This document shows positions 1 to 7,983 of a stretch of DNA of 64,000 bases, in pieces; position 1 is the stretch's first letter; each line of letters starts with the position of its first letter. The DNA comes from Pirellulales bacterium (GTDB lineage: Bacteria; Planctomycetota; Planctomycetia; Pirellulales; PALSA-1355), in contig JALHMI010000001.1 in assembly GCA_022844125.1 (NCBI GenBank), positions 248,001-312,000 on the forward strand, read 5' to 3'. The notes beneath the pieces were generated by a model. The model made no database searches. It saw nothing but the letters and a program-made list of their open reading frames with translations, and was not told the origin of the DNA. The position numbers were made by a program, and so were the translations under genes.

Positions 1-145
1 GACGCGCTCACGGCGCGCGAAGTCTGCACGCTGGGAAGGCTTCCTTCCGCAACTAGCATGGACGGCGTTTGAGGGACGAGTTCGCCTGACGGCGTTCGTC
101 GGACATCGCCGCCTCTTGGCCGGTCGCTGCAGGGAGAGTTCAGCC

Positions 146-1492
146 ATGGACCGCACGCGGAGCATTTGTGTTGCGTTGGTAGTCCTCATCCTGGGTTTCA
201 TGTCGGCAAGCCTCGCACGCTTGCAAGCGGCAGCGCCAACACCGCGTCGCTCGACGTCCGATGCCGAGCAGGTCTGGCCAATTGATCAGGAGCACGACTC
301 CGGCGGGCTGATCGAGTCGATCGAACAGCACAACAGGATCGTAACCCAGCAGGTCGAAGTTGAAACGGACATGGCGCTCCGTCATGCCAGGCAGATCATG
401 CGAAGTGATCCCACGGCAGTGAATGAAGAACTCAAGCTGTTGCTGGGGCACGTGCTCCGAACGCCGGAATTGCGGACCGAGGTTCGGGCAACCTTGCGAT
501 CGAAACTGGAAGCAGGTTTGCGGGAAGCATCGCGTTTCGGGGCCACAAAGGACATCCTCGACCGCGAGCAGCAAGAAGCGAGGGGCGCGGCTCTTGATCG
601 GCTGCGCATTAGCCAAAATCTGGATCGCAAGCAAGAGAAACTTAAACAACTCTTGGACCGGTTTGACTCCCTGATGGACGAACGGCGATACATCGCGGCC
701 GATGAAATCGGCGAAAGGGAAGTTGGCCGGCTCGCACCTGAGCTGCCCATCGCCCAGTCGGCGGCTCTCGTCGCCCACATGACTGGCGCCCGGCAGGCCG
801 ACCTGGCGCTGCGCCTCGCGCGGCAGAAGGCGGTAATCGACACCTTAGGGACTGTGGAAGTCGCGATGATGCCCATGCCGGACGATCAGCCAATCGTCTA
901 CCCGCTGGCCGACGAGTTTCAGGAACTGTCGACCCGACGTAGGCGGTACGCTTCAACCGATCTCAAACAACTGAGTCCGGCTGAAAAGAAACTCCGTGAG
1001 GCGTTGGAATCGCCCACCCAGATGGAATTCACCGAGACTCCGCTACAAGATGCAGTGGGCTATCTAAAGGACTTACATGGCGTCGAGATTCAACTCGACA
1101 CACGCGCCATGGAAGACGCCGGTGTGGGCACCGACACCCCGGTTTCCCGCGTACTCAACGGCGTCTCGCTGAAGTCCGCCCTACGGCTGCTGTTGGGCGG
1201 ATACGATCTAACGTTCATCGTGAAAGACGAAGTGCTACTGATAACGACTCAGGATAAAGCCGAGGCAGAGTTGGTAACCAAGGCCTACCCTGTCGCCGAC
1301 CTAGTGATTCCCGTTCGCTCGGGTCGAGGGATGGGTGGCGGAATGATGGGCGGGGGGATGATGGGTGGCATGGGCGGCGGTGGCATGGGCGGCGGTGGCA
1401 TGGGTGGTGGAATGATGGGTGGCAGGGGCGGCGGCATGGGCGGAGGCATGGGTGGCGGAATGGGCGGAGGCATGGGTGGCGGAATGTTCTAG
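146..1492 (+). CDS. Exported STN-like protein with Gly/Met-rich tail
   Basis: The ATG at 146 is preceded by AGGGAGAG at suitable spacing and opens directly into a signal peptide (MDRTRSICVALVVLILGF...), so I prefer it to the upstream TTG at 116. The protein is about 448 aa. The middle is charged and helical (roughly residues 50-230). Near residues 290-370 there is a segment resembling the secretin/TonB short N-terminal (STN) fold: a Phe-Thr-Glu-Thr-Pro-Leu-Gln-Asp-Ala pattern followed by a Val-Ser-Leu-Lys-Ser-Ala-Leu-Arg-Leu-Leu-Leu stretch, as seen in many planctomycete proteins. The last 50 or so residues are almost only Gly and Met in GGGM/GGMM repeats. Secretion is well supported. The function is unknown; protein or metal binding by the Met-rich tail would be a guess. 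Confidence 0.75.
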   Translation: MDRTRSICVALVVLILGFMSASLARLQAAAPTPRRSTSDAEQVWPIDQEHDSGGLIESIEQHNRIVTQQVEVETDMALRHARQIMRSDPTAVNEELKLLLGHVLRTPELRTEVRATLRSKLEAGLREASRFGATKDILDREQQEARGAALDRLRISQNLDRKQEKLKQLLDRFDSLMDERRYIAADEIGEREVGRLAPELPIAQSAALVAHMTGARQADLALRLARQKAVIDTLGTVEVAMMPMPDDQPIVYPLADEFQELSTRRRRYASTDLKQLSPAEKKLREALESPTQMEFTETPLQDAVGYLKDLHGVEIQLDTRAMEDAGVGTDTPVSRVLNGVSLKSALRLLLGGYDLTFIVKDEVLLITTQDKAEAELVTKAYPVADLVIPVRSGRGMGGGMMGGGMMGGMGGGGMGGGGMGGGMMGGRGGGMGGGMGGGMGGGMGGGMF

Positions 1493-1515
1493 AAAAACGC
1501 TCGCGGCGACGACTC

Positions 1516-1545
1516 CTGCCAGCCCGCACTCGCCGCTGGTAGAAT
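1516..1545 (+). promoter_or_regulatory. Candidate promoter for mtnA, possibly leaderless
   Basis: A TAGAAT hexamer at 1540-1545 lies 6 bases before the mtnA ATG, with CTGCCA at 1516-1521 about 18 bases upstream. If it is used as a -10 box, transcription would start at or very near the start codon. The match to TTGACA is only partial, so this is tentative. Confidence 0.35.
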
Positions 1546-1551
1546 TCCCGC

Positions 1552-2619
1552 ATGAACCCATCAACAGCACCCGCGACTCTCGCCTGGATCGGTGACTCAT
1601 GCGGTTATCTCGAACTCATCGATCAGACACTGCTCCCTGGCGAGCTTACGCACTTGGCTTGTCGCGACGTTGAAACTGTCTGGGAGGCGATCAAATCGCT
1701 GCGCGTGCGCGGAGCGCCGGCGATCGGAGTGGCGGCGGCCTATGGCGTCTGCGTGGGGGTCCAGCCTGCACTCGACGCCGATGAAGCTGCCTTCTTCGCC
1801 CGGCTGAATGAAGTCTGCGACTACCTGGCCACCAGCCGGCCCACTGCGGTCAACCTGTTTTGGGCGCTCGATCGGATGCGCACGAAGGGGCTGAGCTTGC
1901 GCGGATCGCTGCTGCCGCGTGAAGTTGCAGCGGGATTATTGGTTGAGGCCCAAAAGATCGAGGCCGAAGACCGGCTAATGTGCCGAGCAATCGGCCGGCA
2001 TGGAGCAGCGTTGCTCCAGGACGGGCAGGGCGTCCTCACGCACTGCAATGCCGGCGGCCTGGCGACGAGCGACTATGGCACTGCCCTGGCCGTGTTCTTC
2101 GCAGCGCACGAAGGCGGCAAACGGCTCCACGTTTATGCTGATGAGACTCGGCCGCTCTTGCAAGGCGCTCGCCTCACCGCCTGGGAACTCCAGCAGCGCG
2201 GGATTGAGGTCACCCTGATTTGTGACTCGATGGCCGCCCAGGTGATGCGCGAAGGACGCGTTTCTGCCGTCGTAACCGGAGCAGACCGGATTGCAGCCAA
2301 TGGCGACGCGGCCAATAAGATCGGCACGTATGGCGTGGCACTGCTGGCGGCCGCGCACGACATTCCGTTTTACGTCGCCGCGCCAACCAGTACGTTCGAC
2401 ATGTCAATCGCCGACGGCGGCCAGATTCCCATCGAGCAGCGCGACCCTCGAGAGATTACGCACGGGTTTGGGAGATCGACAGCTCCCGAGGGAGTGCAAG
2501 TCTATAATCCAGCCTTCGACGTGACGCCTGCCAGGCTGATCAAGGCGATCATTTGCGAGCATGGAGTCATTGAGCCCGTAACTCGGGAGGCGATTGCCGC
2601 GGTCGTCCAGCAGGAGTAG
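1552..2619 (+). CDS. mtnA: S-methyl-5-thioribose-1-phosphate isomerase
   Basis: This enzyme converts methylthioribose-1-phosphate to methylthioribulose-1-phosphate in the cytoplasmic methionine salvage pathway. It belongs to the eIF2B alpha/beta/delta-like fold. The 355-aa length is typical. Visible family motifs are RGAPAIGVAAAYG near residue 53, the catalytic-Cys motif LTHCNAGGLAT near residue 162, and the catalytic-Asp region VTGADRIAANGDAANKIGTY near residue 240. The reading frame is intact and the ATG at 1552 directly follows a TAGAAT box. No other salvage gene is adjacent, so it appears to be a stand-alone gene here. eIF2B-like paralogues are the only serious alternative, and the full motif set argues against them. 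Confidence 0.95.
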   Translation: MNPSTAPATLAWIGDSCGYLELIDQTLLPGELTHLACRDVETVWEAIKSLRVRGAPAIGVAAAYGVCVGVQPALDADEAAFFARLNEVCDYLATSRPTAVNLFWALDRMRTKGLSLRGSLLPREVAAGLLVEAQKIEAEDRLMCRAIGRHGAALLQDGQGVLTHCNAGGLATSDYGTALAVFFAAHEGGKRLHVYADETRPLLQGARLTAWELQQRGIEVTLICDSMAAQVMREGRVSAVVTGADRIAANGDAANKIGTYGVALLAAAHDIPFYVAAPTSTFDMSIADGGQIPIEQRDPREITHGFGRSTAPEGVQVYNPAFDVTPARLIKAIICEHGVIEPVTREAIAAVVQQE

Positions 2620-2703
2620 TACCAACCAGTACGCTTTCCAGCGGCGGTTGTCGTGCAATAATTGATAAGCAATGGCTTATCTCACGCACCTGGAACTCAC
2701 CGC

Positions 2704-3501
2704 ATGGCACTGGAACCTGACGACCTGGACGCTCTCCGCGACGCGGTCAGCACGCTTGAGAACCCCGGCCTGGCGGTGCAAATCACAAACGTGCTGAGCC
2801 GTCCGGTTGAGTACGGACTGAGCATCCTGCCGCGCGACGTGCAACAGCGGATCAGCGACACGACGGATGCCGCCTTGCGCGCGGCGGTCCGGCTGGCTGC
2901 TTCAACAATGAGCAACGAGCGGGGGATTCGGCCATCGAGCCGGTTTCACAAGGCGATGGCCACGCTCAGTGGCGCGGTCGGCGGCGCATTCGGCTTACCG
3001 GCACTCGCAATCGAGCTGCCTGTCTCGACGACGCTGATCCTCCGCTCCGTTGCCGACATCGCGCGAGGGCAGGGCGAGGACATTCGCTCGATCGACACCC
3101 AACTCGCCTGCATCGAGGTGTTTGCCATCGGTAGCCAGGCGCCCAGCGATGACGCCTCGGAAATGGGCTACTACGCCACGCGCGCGATGCTGGCACGTTC
3201 GGTGACCGAGGCGGCCCGCTATGTTGCCGAGAAGGGACTCGTCGAAGAGGGCGCGCCTGCGCTGGTGGCATTGCTGGCTAAGATCGCGGCCCGATTTAAG
3301 ATTCCGGTGGGAGCCAAGTTTGCAGCCCAATCGGTGCCGGCAATCGGCGCGGCCGGCGGTGCGGCGATCAACCTGGTCTTCATCAACCATTTCCAGGACA
3401 TGGCTCGCGGCCACTTCACCGTCCGCCGCCTGGAGCGCAAGTACGGCGCCGCAGTGATTCGCGACGAATACGAGCGTCTAAAACTAGCGGCTGACAACTA
3501 G
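2704..3501 (+). CDS. EcsC-family protein
   Basis: The protein is about 265 aa starting at the ATG at 2704 (MALEPDDLDALRDAV); an in-frame TTG at 2662 would add 14 residues that do not look conserved. It shows the EcsC pattern: an N-terminal helical part, a Gly/Ala-rich hydrophobic hairpin around residues 85-120 (SGAVGGAFGLPALAIELPVS), and a second Gly/Ala-rich segment near residues 215-235 (SVPAIGAAGGAAINLVFINH) followed by a charged C-terminal helix. Members are membrane-associated proteins without an agreed biochemical role; the name comes from the Bacillus ecs operon. It lies 84 bases after mtnA on the same strand and could be co-transcribed with it, although a functional link is not evident. 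Confidence 0.8.
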   Translation: MALEPDDLDALRDAVSTLENPGLAVQITNVLSRPVEYGLSILPRDVQQRISDTTDAALRAAVRLAASTMSNERGIRPSSRFHKAMATLSGAVGGAFGLPALAIELPVSTTLILRSVADIARGQGEDIRSIDTQLACIEVFAIGSQAPSDDASEMGYYATRAMLARSVTEAARYVAEKGLVEEGAPALVALLAKIAARFKIPVGAKFAAQSVPAIGAAGGAAINLVFINHFQDMARGHFTVRRLERKYGAAVIRDEYERLKLAADN

Positions 3502-4285
3502 CACTCACACACCGCGTCGCGACTGTCTCGGTGATTGAGCGCGACACCGGCGATCCGGCACGCCGCAGCATCAACTTCTACAGTGGCGGAATCATCCATG
3601 GACTGCAATTCGCCGACTCGCAGAAACGACGCGAGCCGACGGCATACTCTGGCCGCTCAACGGGCGTGGATTTGGCGCTCGAGCGACTGAGCACACGGCC
3701 GACCGCCCGAGTGGGCGTCGTGGGACTCGGGATCGGCACGATGGCCACTTACGCTCGGCCAGGCCAATACTACCGGTTCTATGAGATCAATGATGACGTG
3801 TTGAAGTTTGCGGAAACATACTATACCTACTTCGACGCTTGCCGCGGCAAGCGTGAAGTGAAGCTGGGTGATGCGCGTTTGTCGCTCGAGAGCGAGTCGC
3901 CGCAACGGTTCGATCTCCTGGTGCTCGACGCCTTCAGTCGTGATGCGATACCCGTCCATTTGCTGACCGTCGAAGCGTTTGAAATCTATCACCGGCACCT
4001 GCAACCGGACGCCTGCGTGGCGATTAACATCTCCAATCGCTATCTCGACCTGTCGCCAGTTGCGGCTGGGCTCGCCGATCGCTTTGGCTATCGGATGCGC
4101 GGGTCTGTTCGCCGGCAGCGCCCGAACTAGGGCAGTTTCCGGCCGATTGGGTCGTGCTCTCGCCCGCGCCAGAAGGCACGACAGTGCTGGAAGTTAAAAC
4201 CTCCGATCGACCTGCCCGCCAATCGCCTCAACGGACAATTCTCTGGACCGACGACTTCAGCGACCTGTTCGAGATCCTGAAGTAG
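3502..4285 (+). pseudogene. Remnant of a spermidine-synthase-like (fused MFS/SAM) gene
   Basis: The frame open from 3501 to 4130 encodes the C-terminal methyltransferase-like part of a spermidine synthase-like protein: a SINFYSGGIIHGLQF segment, the SAM-binding GVVGLGIGTMATYARPGQ, and LLVLDAFSRDAIPVHLLT. Two defects are visible. The expected N-terminal half is missing: the frame begins in mid-domain right after the EcsC stop, and fused family members normally carry many membrane helices first. In addition, the real C-terminus continues in another frame from about 4103 (PADWVVLSPAPEG ... WTDDFSDLFEILK, stop at 4283-4285). One extra base near 4100-4103 explains this break. A sequencing error could account for the frameshift but not for the missing 5' half. 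Confidence 0.75.
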
Positions 4286-4308
4286 GCACTGACCCGTAAA
4301 TGCCCCGA

Positions 4309-5121
4309 TCAAGGGTTCGATCCCGCAGGAAGAACTTCCAGCTTGACCAGTAGTGGCCTGTGGTCCGAAGCAACGGGTTCGTCGAGTACCTTGACGTCGA
4401 CAACACGCCACCGCGACGCGGGACGAAAGAGTACGTAGTCGATCTGCCGGCGTGGGCTGTTTGCGGGCGAAGTAAGCAAAGAGTCGCCTTCAGGAACGTT
4501 CCACTCCGCACGCAGAATCTTCAGCACTTCGCTTTCCGGAACTGTGTTCAAGTCACCGGCCAGGATCGACAATCGGTTCGGCTCTGCGGCAGCAAGCTTG
4601 TTGATAGTTTCGGCCGATTCAAGCCGAGAGCGATCGAGCGGGCGATGATCGAGATGCGTCGCCAGAAGGACCAGCGGCTCGCCGCCGTCTAATTCAACTT
4701 CCACCTCGAGCACACCGCGCGGCTCGCCCGGCGTGGGCATCGGCAAGCGGTAGTTCTGGCGGCGACGGATGGGCCGTTGCGAAAGCACGGCATTGCCGTA
4801 GTCGCCGCCGTCAAACTGATAGTTGCCTCCGAATGCGACGTGCATGCCTGTCCGTCGGGCGAGTTCTGCTGACTGATCGACTGTACCCGTGCGCGGAAGG
4901 TTCTTGTCGACCTCCTGAAGTGCCACCAGATCTGGCTCGGCGCCGCGAATGATCGCGCTGATTCGCTCGAGGTCCAACCTTCCGTCCGTACCCTCGCCGT
5001 GATGAATATTGTAGGACAATACTTGCAATGTCACTGGTTGCGCCGGCTCATACGCATGCAGCGAACGAGGTGAGCCGCAAGCAATGGCGATCGCCAGGAG
5101 AACTCGCGTGTGCCAACTCAT
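4309..5121 (-). CDS. Exported endonuclease/exonuclease/phosphatase-family protein
   Basis: The start at 5121 gives an ATGA overlap with the stop of the upstream Dabb gene, implying translational coupling; an in-frame TTG at 5133 is less likely. The 270-aa product starts with a signal peptide (MSWHTRVLLAIAIACGS). The EEP fold is visible in order: VLSYNIHHGEG, DLVALQEVDKN (the metal-binding Glu), LATHLDHRP, LAGDLNTVPES and the terminal VASDHRPLLVKLE with the catalytic Asp-His pair. These motifs are those of Mg-dependent phosphodiesterases such as the exonuclease III/DNase I/sphingomyelinase superfamily. Export suggests an extracytoplasmic substrate, possibly a phospholipid, inositol phosphate or nucleic acid; the exact substrate cannot be told from sequence. 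Confidence 0.88.
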   Translation of the reverse strand: MSWHTRVLLAIAIACGSPRSLHAYEPAQPVTLQVLSYNIHHGEGTDGRLDLERISAIIRGAEPDLVALQEVDKNLPRTGTVDQSAELARRTGMHVAFGGNYQFDGGDYGNAVLSQRPIRRRQNYRLPMPTPGEPRGVLEVEVELDGGEPLVLLATHLDHRPLDRSRLESAETINKLAAAEPNRLSILAGDLNTVPESEVLKILRAEWNVPEGDSLLTSPANSPRRQIDYVLFRPASRWRVVDVKVLDEPVASDHRPLLVKLEVLPAGSNP

Positions 5122-5522
5122 TCGGCGGCCCAATAATCGAACACAACCACTTTCTCGCGACGATTCTTGACCACGTCGACGTAGGCCAGATGTGCCGGAT
5201 GCTTCAGATACGCGTCGCGCCCCACCTCGTCGCGAAAGCTCACCACGAAGACATGCGTCAGTCCCTCACTTTTACCCTCGGGACTGACGTTTGTGCCGTG
5301 CTCGAAACCGATGATCGTATCGATCTGCGAGGGCAGGGCGGCAAACGTATCGATCACTTCCTGTAGGTCGGCTGCCGGCAGACCGTCCTTAAACTTGTAG
5401 AGGACGATGTGCCTGAGCACCTTATGATCCTCCGTGTTTTCTCCCTGGGCGGCTTTCGAGACGAACAGTGCTCCCGCTGCAATCACCAGTAACAACAACC
5501 CAAAGCTCAGCGCGCGTCGCAT
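5118..5522 (-). CDS. Exported Dabb (stress-responsive alpha/beta barrel) protein
   Basis: The chosen start at 5522 has AGGAG upstream and begins a signal peptide (MRRALSFGLLLLVIAAGALF); the longer frame from 5549 has no ribosome site. The mature part is a single Dabb domain: VLRHIVLYKFKDGLPAADLQ at the beginning, the GFEHGTNVSPEG loop, THVFVVSFRDEVGRDAYL, and HPAHLAYVDVVK at the end. Domains of this dimeric alpha/beta barrel type are often small stress proteins or polyketide-cyclase-like enzymes. Secreted single-domain versions next to enzymes are frequent in planctomycetes, but their role is not established. It is coupled by a 4-base overlap to the following EEP-family gene. Confidence 0.85.
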   Translation of the reverse strand: MRRALSFGLLLLVIAAGALFVSKAAQGENTEDHKVLRHIVLYKFKDGLPAADLQEVIDTFAALPSQIDTIIGFEHGTNVSPEGKSEGLTHVFVVSFRDEVGRDAYLKHPAHLAYVDVVKNRREKVVVFDYWAAE

Positions 5523-5564
5523 GTTGGTCAACTCCTGATTGCGTCTCATTCTCGATATGGCGAA

Positions 5565-6974
5565 CTACCACGCCACGTCCGGTTTCTCCACGTCGCTCTC
5601 CATCTTGCCGGGCAGCCGCCACACCTTCGTTCCGTCGCGATCGGTGAAAAACAGCGACGACTCCGACGGCCGGTGCGTGTCGCCGTTGGCCCAGAGGGCG
5701 TAAAATTGCGGGTGCGCTGCGAGTGGCTGTCGAGCGTACGAATGATTCAAGCTCTCGTCGTGAGTCAGCGATTTCAGTTTCCGCCAATTTGCGCCGCGAT
5801 CTCCGCTGGTCCACATCTCCATTTGGCCACCAGTACCAAACGGCTGCGCGCCGGGCGCCGTGGGTGCAATCAGCCGCCACAGGCCGCTTTCCTGGTAGAG
5901 CGAGCCGAAATCGTAGTTGTGATCCGATGTAGTCACGTCCCGATGTTCCCAGGTCTTTCCGCTCCACTCGGCGATCCGCCAAGAACGCGGATCGTTTGCC
6001 GGACCGGGCTCATAACCGCCGCTGGTCAGGTAGAGGATCAGCGGATGACCGGCGGCGTCAAACTGCAACTGCTTGAGATAAACCAGCTTCTCGTCGGCTT
6101 CAAAGTCATGCACGAGAGCCGCATTCAGCGGACTTACGAGCGGCAGCTCGAGCGGGTCGCCCTCGGCGTTGGTCCAAGTTTGGCCACCGTCGGCCGATTG
6201 CATGTAGTACAAGTTCGTACGCGAATTTAGTCCGCCTTTGACCGGATGGTAATTAAACGCCGTGGCGACTTGCTTGCCGTCCGACCAGCTTACCTGGTAG
6301 TGCCCTTGAGCGATGCGTGCCAGCGGCTTGGGTTCGCTCCACTCACGTCCGTCGCGGCTCGTGGTGAGATACATCTCGCGCTGACCTTTCACATAGCGAG
6401 TGTGCATCAGCGCCAGGCTTCCATCGTCCATCGACCACGGTTGGCCGTAGGAGAAGTTCGTCGTGGCCATGAGTTCGAAACGGTCGATCGCATGTGGCTC
6501 GACACTCCGATGTACGTACGAAGGGCGACCTGCGCCGTGGGAGTTCGAGAAAATCCATAGGTGCCCGGAACGATCCATGGCGAGAGTCGGATTGTCGTGG
6601 GCGTCGTCCGTCTTCTTGTCGAGCAGAATTCGCGGGCGAGGTACCGCCCCAGTTGCGTGATCGAAGTAGGAAACCATGTGCAAGCAAGTACGCTTTCCGC
6701 TGGACGGCGATCCGCCATAGACGAAAAACGTCTTGTTCACCGCGGGAGCATGGATCGCGATGGGCAAATGCTGCTGCGGGTAGGTGGCCATACCACCAGA
6801 ATACTTGTAAACGTATGCGTCGCCGGTCTTCTGATTGGCGTACCACAGGCCGCGATAGCCGTCCTCTTCGGCGAGCACGAAAGGCTGTTCGGCGACAATG
6901 ATATTCGCAGTAACCAGCGTGAGGAAGAGGCCCGTCAATGCCAGCCTGCTGAAATCGGTTCTTCGATACACCAC
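5565..6974 (-). CDS. Exported BNR_4-family (sialidase-like propeller) protein
   Basis: The GTG at 6974 has a strong GAGGAGG 9 bases upstream and leads into a signal sequence (RLALTGLFLTLVTANIIVA), so I prefer it to the longer frame reaching 7145. The product is about 469 aa. It opens with EEDGYRGLWYANQ and continues through repeated propeller-like strands such as DRSGHLWIFSNSHG, YLTTSRDGREWSEPK and YYMQSADGGQTWTNAEG; the last contains an Asp-box (S-x-D-x-G-x-x-W). This fits the BNR repeat-containing BNR_4 family, which includes polysaccharide-degradation-associated proteins in planctomycetes and Bacteroidetes. It is probably periplasmic or extracellular and acts on carbohydrate. Catalytic residues are not assignable from sequence alone. 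Confidence 0.82.
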   Translation of the reverse strand: MVYRRTDFSRLALTGLFLTLVTANIIVAEQPFVLAEEDGYRGLWYANQKTGDAYVYKYSGGMATYPQQHLPIAIHAPAVNKTFFVYGGSPSSGKRTCLHMVSYFDHATGAVPRPRILLDKKTDDAHDNPTLAMDRSGHLWIFSNSHGAGRPSYVHRSVEPHAIDRFELMATTNFSYGQPWSMDDGSLALMHTRYVKGQREMYLTTSRDGREWSEPKPLARIAQGHYQVSWSDGKQVATAFNYHPVKGGLNSRTNLYYMQSADGGQTWTNAEGDPLELPLVSPLNAALVHDFEADEKLVYLKQLQFDAAGHPLILYLTSGGYEPGPANDPRSWRIAEWSGKTWEHRDVTTSDHNYDFGSLYQESGLWRLIAPTAPGAQPFGTGGQMEMWTSGDRGANWRKLKSLTHDESLNHSYARQPLAAHPQFYALWANGDTHRPSESSLFFTDRDGTKVWRLPGKMESDVEKPDVAW

Positions 6975-7176
6975 GCCCGAAAGCCTCCTCGCCTGATCGC
7001 CATTTACACACTTCCGAGGATCTCCATGATACGTGCAGAAGCAACGTGAAACTACCGCTAGCAACCCACACCGTGGTGGGATAAACGTCCGCATGACTGG
7101 CGCATTCGGTCCAGAAATCACGCGGTCGTTTGCCGGGTCTCGCACGCTGAGCTAGCGTTTCGTAGGCGTGATTCAT

Positions 7177-7212
7177 GACAGGGCGGACAAGAGCGTGCCT
7201 GCCAGCCCTGTC
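7177..7212. repeat. Inverted repeat between divergent genes
   Basis: GACAGGGC at 7177-7184 is matched by GCCCTGTC at 7205-7212. It lies in the 270-base divergent intergenic region between the BNR_4 gene and the thioredoxin gene, 32 bases before the thioredoxin start. It could be an mRNA leader hairpin or an operator; nothing in the sequence decides between these. Confidence 0.4.
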
Positions 7213-7244
7213 CCCTGTTTTGTGGATTCCGAGGAACGTTCATC

Positions 7245-7619
7245 ATGCGACTGTTCGTCGTGTGTTTGCTGCTCGCGATGGCACCCATCGCCGCCGTGGT
7301 TGCCTACAAGCAACATGAAGCCGATCGTCCACGAGAGCTGGAGGTAAACTGGCACCCGCGCGGCGAGGTGTTGTTCTTCAACGCCAGCTGGTGCGGACCG
7401 TGCCAGCAGATGAAGCCGATAGTGACCGACCTCCGCCGCGAAGGGTATCGCCTGCGCGACATCGACGTTGACAGCCATCGCGACCTTGCGCAAAAGTATG
7501 GGATCAGCGCCGTTCCGACATTCGTATTCGTAGAGAACGGCAGCGAGGTCGAGCGCTTCTCTGGCGGCACCAGCCCGGACAATTTGCGCCGACTGTGCTC
7601 GGCACCCGCCTATCGCTAG
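7245..7619 (+). CDS. Membrane-anchored or exported thioredoxin-like protein
   Basis: The ATG at 7245 is preceded by GAGGAA. The 124-aa product starts with a hydrophobic segment (LFVVCLLLAMAPIAAVVAY) that acts as a signal anchor or signal peptide. A compact thioredoxin domain follows: EVLFFNASWCGPCQQMKP contains the redox-active WCGPC, and YGISAVPTFVFVENG contains the cis-proline. The domain is about 95 residues, close to the normal thioredoxin size. It probably performs dithiol-disulphide exchange outside the cytoplasm. No partner such as DsbD or a cytochrome maturation gene is adjacent. Confidence 0.9.
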   Translation: MRLFVVCLLLAMAPIAAVVAYKQHEADRPRELEVNWHPRGEVLFFNASWCGPCQQMKPIVTDLRREGYRLRDIDVDSHRDLAQKYGISAVPTFVFVENGSEVERFSGGTSPDNLRRLCSAPAYR

Positions 7620-7758
7620 CGGGCAACGGTTGCTAGCAGGACGCATCCGCTGAACGGGCTCGATTGGTCTGGACCTGCGAACTGCCACCTGCGACACTTC
7701 GCGCGCTTTTTCAGAAGGCCCTCAACCCTTCACCGCCAGTCGTGTGGACTCGTCAACC

Positions 7759-7983
7759 ATGGATCGGCACTTCGCGTGGGCTACCTCGCTGGCAATCGCT
7801 CTGATATTCGTGGCGCCGTTGGCCGGGTGCCAACAATTGCGCGAACACAAGTGGCGAGGCCACGGTTATGACAAGGATGTAAACTCGCTGACGGAGAACG
7901 TTCGTCCTCCTGCGGATGAACGGTCCATGACCGGCTACGACGAGCGTGCGCGCGATATCGAGCGCAATTTGGGGGTGCGCTGA
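7759..7983 (+). CDS. Small putative lipoprotein
   Basis: The product is about 74 aa if started at the ATG at 7759 (MDRHFAWATSLAIAL); an in-frame GTG at 7744 would add five residues. The N-terminus is a signal peptide ending in LAGC, a lipobox, so the mature protein would be an acylated peptide of about 50 residues. The mature part is polar (Lys/Arg/Glu/Asp-rich, with DERARDIERNLGV at the end). I recognise no family. The stop at 7981-7983 abuts the convergent stop of the acylase gene. No clear Shine-Dalgarno sequence is present. Confidence 0.6.
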   Translation: MDRHFAWATSLAIALIFVAPLAGCQQLREHKWRGHGYDKDVNSLTENVRPPADERSMTGYDERARDIERNLGVR

